From NCBI GenBank assembly GCA_002494975.1, contig DADI01000066.1, forward strand, positions 1 to 7,351: DNA of 7,351 nt, given 5' to 3'. Below the pieces are notes generated by a model. The model was not told the DNA's origin. It searched no databases and saw only the letters and a program-made list of their open reading frames with translations. Both the position numbers and the translations under genes were made by a program. Shown here piece by piece: positions 6,082-7,351 of this stretch. The stretch comes from Euryarchaeota archaeon UBA556. GTDB lineage: Archaea; Thermoplasmatota; Poseidoniia; Poseidoniales; Thalassarchaeaceae. Each line of letters opens with the position of its first letter. The stretch's first letter is position 1.

Positions 6082-7092
6082 ATGGCTCGCATAGGTATAA
6101 TCGGTTTGGGGAATTGGGGAACAGCACTTGCGAAAGTATGGTGTGAAGACGGACATAATGTAATGGGGTGGACCATTGAACATGAAGTATATGAGTCAAT
6201 AATGACTGAAAATATCAATAAAAAATATTTACCCCATACAAAAATTCCAGAATTACAGGCTACTATGCAAATTGAAGATATCACTACAGAATGTGAGATT
6301 ATTGTCTTAGCAGTGCCTAGTGGCATAATTCTAGGAGTTGTTGATCAAATAATTCCATATTTACGACCATCACATTTACTAATAGATTTAGCCAAAGGAT
6401 TAGCCCCTGAAGAAGAAGGAGGTTCAGGAATAATATCTAAAGCAATCACAAAAAGGTTAGAAGATGCAAAGAAATCTAATCCGTTAGTTGTAATGACCGG
6501 CCCTACAATTGCCCCGGAGGTTGCAAGAGGTGTAATGACGACTGCTCTAGTTGCTTGCCATGATCGATCTATTGCAGAAAGAATAGCTGGAAGACTTTCT
6601 ACCAATACATTAGTACTAACACCTGCCGATGATCCTGAGGGTGCAGAATTATGGGGGGCATTCAAAAATACTGTTGCACTTGCTTGCGGGCTAGTTGATG
6701 GCCTTAGGAATAGCATAGGAGGAGACAATCTGAAGGCAGCATTAGTTCTAGCTGGGTTCAGTGAAGGAATTAGGCTATTGAATGCAATGGGAGCAGAACC
6801 CACAACTGCATTCGGGCCTGCTGGACTAGGAGATCTATATGTCACTGCAACTAGCCCAAGAAGTCGAAACAGAACTTTAGGTGAAATGTTGGGCTATGGA
6901 AAATCATTAGAAGAAGCTCTAGATGAAATGCATATGGTTGCTGAAGGCGTTAGAGCGACGAGAATGTTCGTAAAAATAGCTCCGAAATTAGACGTAGAAA
7001 TTCCTTTCCTAACATCGCTTAGTCAACTTTTAGATGGTGAAATACCAGTTGAAGACGCTGTACGTAAAATGGTAGCTTCATATCAGCATTAA
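6082..7092 (+). CDS. gpsA: NAD(P)-dependent glycerol-3-phosphate dehydrogenase
   Basis: A 336-residue soluble enzyme, full length for the family, reducing dihydroxyacetone phosphate to sn-glycerol-3-phosphate with NAD(P)H. The N-terminal Rossmann domain has GLGNWGTALA (8-17). Next come LAVPS (76-80), DLAKGL with Lys105, GPTIAPEVARG (140-150), and the C-terminal helical domain with AFKNTVALACGLVDGL (193-208; catalytic Lys195, Asn196), GGDNLKAAL (213-221), GLGDLYVTATS (248-258; Asp251, Thr255), SRNRTLG (261-267; Arg262, Asn263 for substrate phosphate) and VAEGVRAT (286-293). The spacing from Thr255 to Arg262 matches the bacterial-type enzymes. All residues I would expect for catalysis are present. 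The segment AALVLAGFSEG (219-229) departs from the usual AALITRGLAE, losing its Arg. The ATG at 6082 has GGAG seven bases upstream. The gene stands alone, divergent from tRNA-Leu and convergent with the next gene. In an archaeon this enzyme, instead of G1P dehydrogenase, is noteworthy. Confidence 0.96.
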   Translation: MARIGIIGLGNWGTALAKVWCEDGHNVMGWTIEHEVYESIMTENINKKYLPHTKIPELQATMQIEDITTECEIIVLAVPSGIILGVVDQIIPYLRPSHLLIDLAKGLAPEEEGGSGIISKAITKRLEDAKKSNPLVVMTGPTIAPEVARGVMTTALVACHDRSIAERIAGRLSTNTLVLTPADDPEGAELWGAFKNTVALACGLVDGLRNSIGGDNLKAALVLAGFSEGIRLLNAMGAEPTTAFGPAGLGDLYVTATSPRSRNRTLGEMLGYGKSLEEALDEMHMVAEGVRATRMFVKIAPKLDVEIPFLTSLSQLLDGEIPVEDAVRKMVASYQH

Positions 7093-7135
7093 TTAGAAAA
7101 TCGGATAAATAATTTGATTATTATTTTAGATTTTT
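7093..7135. terminator. A/T-rich convergent terminator region between gpsA and the PhnE-like gene
   Basis: The two genes end 28 bases apart. The area contains a seven-pair all-A/T inverted repeat (AAATAAT at 7107-7113 with ATTATTT at 7120-7126). T-runs at 7124-7127 and 7131-7135 lie on the plus strand, and a TTTT at 7100-7097 lies on the minus strand. Such oligo-T tracts suit archaeal termination from both sides. The hairpin itself would be weak, and part of this region is coding for the minus-strand gene. Confidence 0.4.
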
Positions 7136-7351
7136 AATCATTCCAGAAGGTAGAATGACACTCAACCATGTTGGTTTAGGTAAATCACCTTCTTCAGTAA
7201 AAAATGAACGCGCAAATATAGAAATTAAGTCAATAATTAATACCACTATAAAAATAATAATCAAATAAGCAATTACTTTGTCATATTGTAAGAATTTTAG
7301 ATAGAGATTAATGTAGTAACCAATACCTCCTGCACCTACAATACCTATTAC
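7121..7351 (-). CDS. PhnE-like phosphonate-type ABC permease, C-terminal end only
   Basis: I translated this frame from the minus strand; the last 76 residues and a TAA stop (7123-7121) are visible, and the gene runs off the right edge. The segment GIVGAGGIGYYINLYL (residues 3-18), then LQYDKVIAYL and a hydrophobic span about 28-45 ending DLISIFARSF, follows the C-terminal pattern of PhnE permeases of PhnCDE-type importers for phosphonate or phosphite-like compounds. The family's EAA coupling loop lies upstream and is not in view. The tail after the last span (about 25 residues, TEEGDLPKPTWLSV and on) is longer than I expect for PhnE, which often stops soon after a short basic stretch. A related BPD-type permease with another substrate is possible. 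It converges on gpsA with a 28-base gap. Confidence 0.72.
   Translation of the reverse strand, partial: VIGIVGAGGIGYYINLYLKFLQYDKVIAYLIIIFIVVLIIDLISIFARSFFTEEGDLPKPTWLSVILPSGMIKNLK

Noticed and set aside
5940..6326. Open minus-strand frame of 128 codons spanning the tRNA 5' end and the start of gpsA
   Set aside because: It overlaps a complete tRNA and the well-supported gpsA start on the opposite strand, and its product has no recognisable motif.
6345..6845. Open minus-strand frame of 166 codons inside gpsA
   Set aside because: It is a shadow of the gpsA coding sequence; Pro/Ser/Ala-rich antisense translation with no ribosome site.

Overview
The window looks like an archaeal chromosome segment, AT-rich overall, most likely from a marine planktonic euryarchaeon of the Poseidoniales (Marine Group II) type. 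The assignment is an inference. It rests on three things: (i) a class II tRNA-Leu whose D-arm (CCGAGTGGTCAAAGG) is the archaeal/eukaryal form and not the bacterial GGCGAAATTGGTAGACGC form; (ii) a T/A-rich TATA-like box placed as expected ahead of the main operon; (iii) a GpsA-type glycerol-3-phosphate dehydrogenase, an unusual enzyme for Archaea that I recall being reported in Marine Group II genomes.

Layout, left to right. 1-548 (minus) is the N-terminal two thirds of exodeoxyribonuclease III, cut by the left edge. 559-3009 (minus) is a large duplicated FtsX/MacB-type ABC permease. 3025-3723 (minus) is its LolD/MacB-type ATPase. 3738-5801 (minus) is a 687-residue multi-membrane-span protein of no family I recognise. 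These four genes run in the same direction with gaps of 14, 15 and 10 bases, so they read as one operon: orphan membrane protein, ATPase, permease, exonuclease III. A TATA-like box lies at about 5853-5863. Upstream of it, on the same strand, is tRNA-Leu(UAG) with an encoded CCA. After a 105-base divergent spacer, gpsA (6082-7092, plus) follows. It converges on the C-terminal end of a PhnE-like phosphonate-type ABC permease (7121-7351, minus), cut by the right edge.

How the parts may work together. The ATPase and permease form a complete type VII (MacB/LolCDE/FtsEX-like) mechanotransmission transporter. In an archaeon with no outer membrane, lipoprotein sorting or periplasm-to-outside export as in Gram-negatives is not an obvious role. 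The 687-residue protein, first in the operon and with both an extracytoplasmic domain and a large second soluble domain, is the best candidate for a dedicated partner; this is the most interesting possibly undescribed system here. GpsA would supply sn-glycerol-3-phosphate, which bears on the membrane-lipid stereochemistry of the organism. The exonuclease III gene appears to be a translationally coupled passenger on the transporter operon.

The two edge genes lack one terminus each. No CRISPR array, insertion sequence, integrase or long repeat was seen.
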